Below, piece after piece: positions 7,444-9,185 of a stretch of DNA of 9,185 nucleotides. The DNA comes from Acidobacteriota bacterium. Lineage in GTDB: Bacteria; Acidobacteriota; Terriglobia; UBA7540. Each line of letters starts with the position of its first letter. The stretch's first letter is position 1. The notes beneath the pieces were generated by a model, which worked only from the letters and a program-made list of their open reading frames with translations, was not told the origin of the DNA and made no database searches. Location: positions 1-9,185 of the forward strand of contig JAKAWN010000274.1 of NCBI GenBank assembly GCA_021827245.1. The letters run 5' to 3'. A program made the translations under genes and the position numbers.

Positions 7444-7452
7444 ATTATCACA
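7444..7452 (-). promoter_or_regulatory. Extended -10 promoter element of the molybdenum hydroxylase operon
   Basis: On the minus strand TGTGATAAT fits an extended -10 (TG, one base, then GATAAT, 5 of 6 to TATAAT). Transcription would start near 7437 and give a leader of about 63 bases before ATG 7373. The region 17 bases upstream (ACAGCG) is not a -35 box, as expected for an activator-dependent promoter. The call rests on sequence match and position only. Confidence 0.45.
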
Positions 7453-7469
7453 CTCACGGAAGCACTCGC

Positions 7470-7485
7470 TGTGATCTAGGTCACT
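7470..7485 (-). promoter_or_regulatory. CRP/FNR-family operator (near-consensus CRP-type palindrome)
   Basis: The plus strand reads TGTGATCTAGGTCACT: half-sites TGTGA and TCACT around a 6-base spacer. The core matches the E. coli CRP consensus TGTGATCTAGATCAC at 14 of 15 positions. Its centre (7477.5) lies about 40-41 bases upstream of the start site predicted from the -10 element at 7444-7449, which is the class II activator position. A cyclic-nucleotide-binding or other CRP-family regulator is the likely binder. No such regulator gene is in the window, so its identity and signal are unknown. Confidence 0.6.
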
Positions 7486-7853
7486 ATTTAGGCAATTGAA
7501 TGATGCTCATTAAGGGTCTCTGCCGCCAGTTGACGGTAACGGTCTCGCTTGTGCCGCAGCTTCGCGAGGCCATTGCATGCAGGAGCCTCCGGGTACAAAA
7601 TAGGTGCCACGCTGCGAAGCGTGTGCCGTGCGTATCTGTCCTTCTGAGGGTAGAACCACTCGTATGGAGAACTGCAAATGATCGTGAAACTCTGACAGTG
7701 ACGCTCGACACAGCGCTGGAATGAGCAGGTGAGATACGATTTCCGAACTCGATGGCGTCCGTCAGACTGTGGCGACCATAGAAGCCAGCGAAACAAGCCG
7801 AGATGCCGTGATCGTCTGTAATCCCCAGCAAACCAGTTCAGGAGATTTGGGGA
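7486..7853. other. Intergenic region between divergent transcription units
   Basis: About 370 bases separate the operator from the beta-helix gene. Frames open on both strands (7500-7724 plus, 7488-7880 and 7484-7831 minus), but none has a good start or a convincing family match. The minus-strand translation near 7705-7825 (FAGFYGRHSLTDAIEFGN) distantly recalls the C-terminal part of PfkB-type sugar kinases but lacks their GAGD motif. The region should carry the promoter of the gene at 7867; I could not identify it. Confidence 0.45.
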
Positions 7854-7866
7854 GGGAGGAAACCTG

Positions 7867-9185
7867 ATGAAGAGATTCATGCTGATCGGAATTATTCTTC
7901 TAACGGCGGTTGCCCCGCTGATGGGCGCATCCTACTATCCACTGAAACTAGAGGACTCAAACGCCGTCTACTTGACGCCCGATCAGTTCCCTGTGCACGC
8001 GGACGGCAAGGCCGATGACAGCGCGGCGATCCAGCAGGCCATTAACAAAATTCAGTCGGCCAGGGGGCAAGGGGTGGTCTTTATTCCATCAGGCCGCTAC
8101 CGGCTGACCCGAACGATCTTCGTCTGGCCGGGGATTCGGCTGATCGGCTATGGACCTACGCGGCCGGTCTTTGTTCTGGCTGACGACACGCCGGGCTTCC
8201 AGCAGGGACCCGCTTACATGGTTTTCTTTGCCGGTTTTCGTCCGGGAACACTTCCCGCGAGATTCCGGAAGTTCTTTTTGAGCCGATTTCCTGGCGGCCA
8301 TCCTCCTCCGACGCCTGGAACAGTCCCTCCCACTTTTGTGCCCGACGCTAATCCGGGAACCTTTTACTCCGCGATGAGCAACATCAACTTCGAGATTGGA
8401 AAGGGTAATCCTGGCGCCGTCGGGGTCCGCTTTCATGTGGCACAGCATTGCTATCTGGCGCACATGGACTTCCACCTGGGTTCCGGCCTGGCGGCTCTTT
8501 ATGACATTGGCAATGAAGCTGAGGACTTGCACATTGAGGGAGGGCAATATGGAATGATCACCGGCAGACCCTCACCGGGCTGGCAATTTACTCTGATCGA
8601 TTCGAGCTTTGACGGCCAGAAGTATGCTGCCATTAAAGAGCACGAAGCGGGGCTCACTCTTGTCCACGACGAGTTCAAAAACGTCCCCGAAGCCATAACT
8701 ATTGAAGCCGGACATCTCGAGGAACTCTGGGCAAAGGATGTGCGGCTTGAAAACATCAGCGGGCCAGCGATTACCATCAGCCAGGAGTACAACGCCAACA
8801 CTGAAATCAACTTGGAAGATGTTGTGTGCCATCGGGTGCCGGTCTTTGTCCGGTTTCGCCAGAGCAGCCGGGAGGAATTAGCGAAAGGCGAGACCTATCG
8901 CGTGAGCGTTTTCTCGCACGGCCTTACTATGCGCCGGCTGGGCGCCAACGCCGAGATTGCAACCAGCTACGTTGCCTCAGCCTTGAACACGCTGCCCCCA
9001 GTGGGGTCTCCGGCGATTCGGGAACTGCCGCCCGAAAGCACCTGGGTCAACCTGAAATCGCTGGGAGCAAAAGGGGACGGGAAGACCGATGACACTGCGG
9101 TGATCCAGAAGGCGATCGACGAGCATCGAGTGATTTATATCCCCTCCGGGGACTACATCATCAGCAACACCATCCGGCTGCGCCG
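7867..9185 (+). CDS. Exported pectate-lyase-3 / GH55-like beta-helix protein, 3' end outside the window
   Basis: The frame is open from ATG 7867 to the window edge (439 codons, no stop), so the gene is partial. GGGAGGA (7854-7860) lies 6 bases before the start. Residues 1-21 (MKRFMLIGIILLTAVAPLMGA) form a signal peptide. The mature part opens with DGKADDSAAIQQAI (46-59), FIPSGRYRL (72-80) and GIRLIGYG, the entry of a pectate_lyase_3 right-handed beta-helix. A second copy begins at LGAKGDGKTDDTAVIQKAID (399-418) with YIPSGDYIISNTI. Two helices in tandem are the layout of GH55-like beta-1,3-glucanases, although phage-tailspike-like and other polysaccharide-active families share the module. A Pro-rich loop (about 142-163, PGGHPPPTPG) interrupts the first helix. 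Substrate is unknown; catalytic residues cannot be assigned by eye. It probably acts on a polysaccharide outside the cytoplasm and is not visibly linked to the divergent hydroxylase operon. Confidence 0.85.
   Translation, partial: MKRFMLIGIILLTAVAPLMGASYYPLKLEDSNAVYLTPDQFPVHADGKADDSAAIQQAINKIQSARGQGVVFIPSGRYRLTRTIFVWPGIRLIGYGPTRPVFVLADDTPGFQQGPAYMVFFAGFRPGTLPARFRKFFLSRFPGGHPPPTPGTVPPTFVPDANPGTFYSAMSNINFEIGKGNPGAVGVRFHVAQHCYLAHMDFHLGSGLAALYDIGNEAEDLHIEGGQYGMITGRPSPGWQFTLIDSSFDGQKYAAIKEHEAGLTLVHDEFKNVPEAITIEAGHLEELWAKDVRLENISGPAITISQEYNANTEINLEDVVCHRVPVFVRFRQSSREELAKGETYRVSVFSHGLTMRRLGANAEIATSYVASALNTLPPVGSPAIRELPPESTWVNLKSLGAKGDGKTDDTAVIQKAIDEHRVIYIPSGDYIISNTIRLR

Overview
The window looks like a stretch of chromosome from a free-living, GC-rich, Gram-negative-type soil or sediment bacterium. 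The gene set (a molybdenum hydroxylase of the isoquinoline 1-oxidoreductase type, a secreted M1-like metallopeptidase, a pectate-lyase-like beta-helix protein, a remnant of an S9 peptidase) and the sparse layout with long intergenic gaps fit Acidobacteriota best. This is an inference from gene style; there is no rRNA or other marker gene here. No insertion sequence, phage gene, CRISPR array, tRNA or rRNA was seen.

Layout, left to right. 1-530 has no recognisable gene. 531-2567 (+) encodes a membrane-bound methyl-accepting chemotaxis protein with a periplasmic dCache-type sensor. Its reading frame is cut by an amber codon, and the 21 codons after it encode the usual C-terminal end of this receptor family. 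2692-2883 (-) is a short, frameshifted remnant of an S9 prolyl-oligopeptidase-type gene. 2884-3190 holds nothing recognisable. 3219-4610 (+) encodes an exported gluzincin peptidase; its GTG start and strong ribosome binding site sit against a small GC-rich hairpin. The next genes converge on it: 6894-7373 and 4702-6897 (-) form a two-gene operon for the [2Fe-2S] and molybdopterin subunits of a xanthine-dehydrogenase-family oxidoreductase, with a 4-base overlap. Just upstream of that operon is a near-consensus CRP-type palindrome at the class II activator distance from an extended -10 box. 7486-7853 is mostly featureless. From 7867 to the window end (+) runs an incomplete gene for an exported protein with two pectate-lyase-3 type beta-helix starts, as in GH55-like enzymes.

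The genes do not form one pathway. The only clear functional unit is the two-subunit molybdenum hydroxylase operon, probably exported through Tat by the twin-arginine signal on its large subunit and possibly controlled by a cyclic-nucleotide-type regulator. The peptidase and the beta-helix protein are separate exported hydrolase candidates, in keeping with a polymer-degrading lifestyle. I did not find a convincing new multi-gene system; the observations most worth checking are the amber-split receptor, the class II CRP-like promoter and the S9 remnant.
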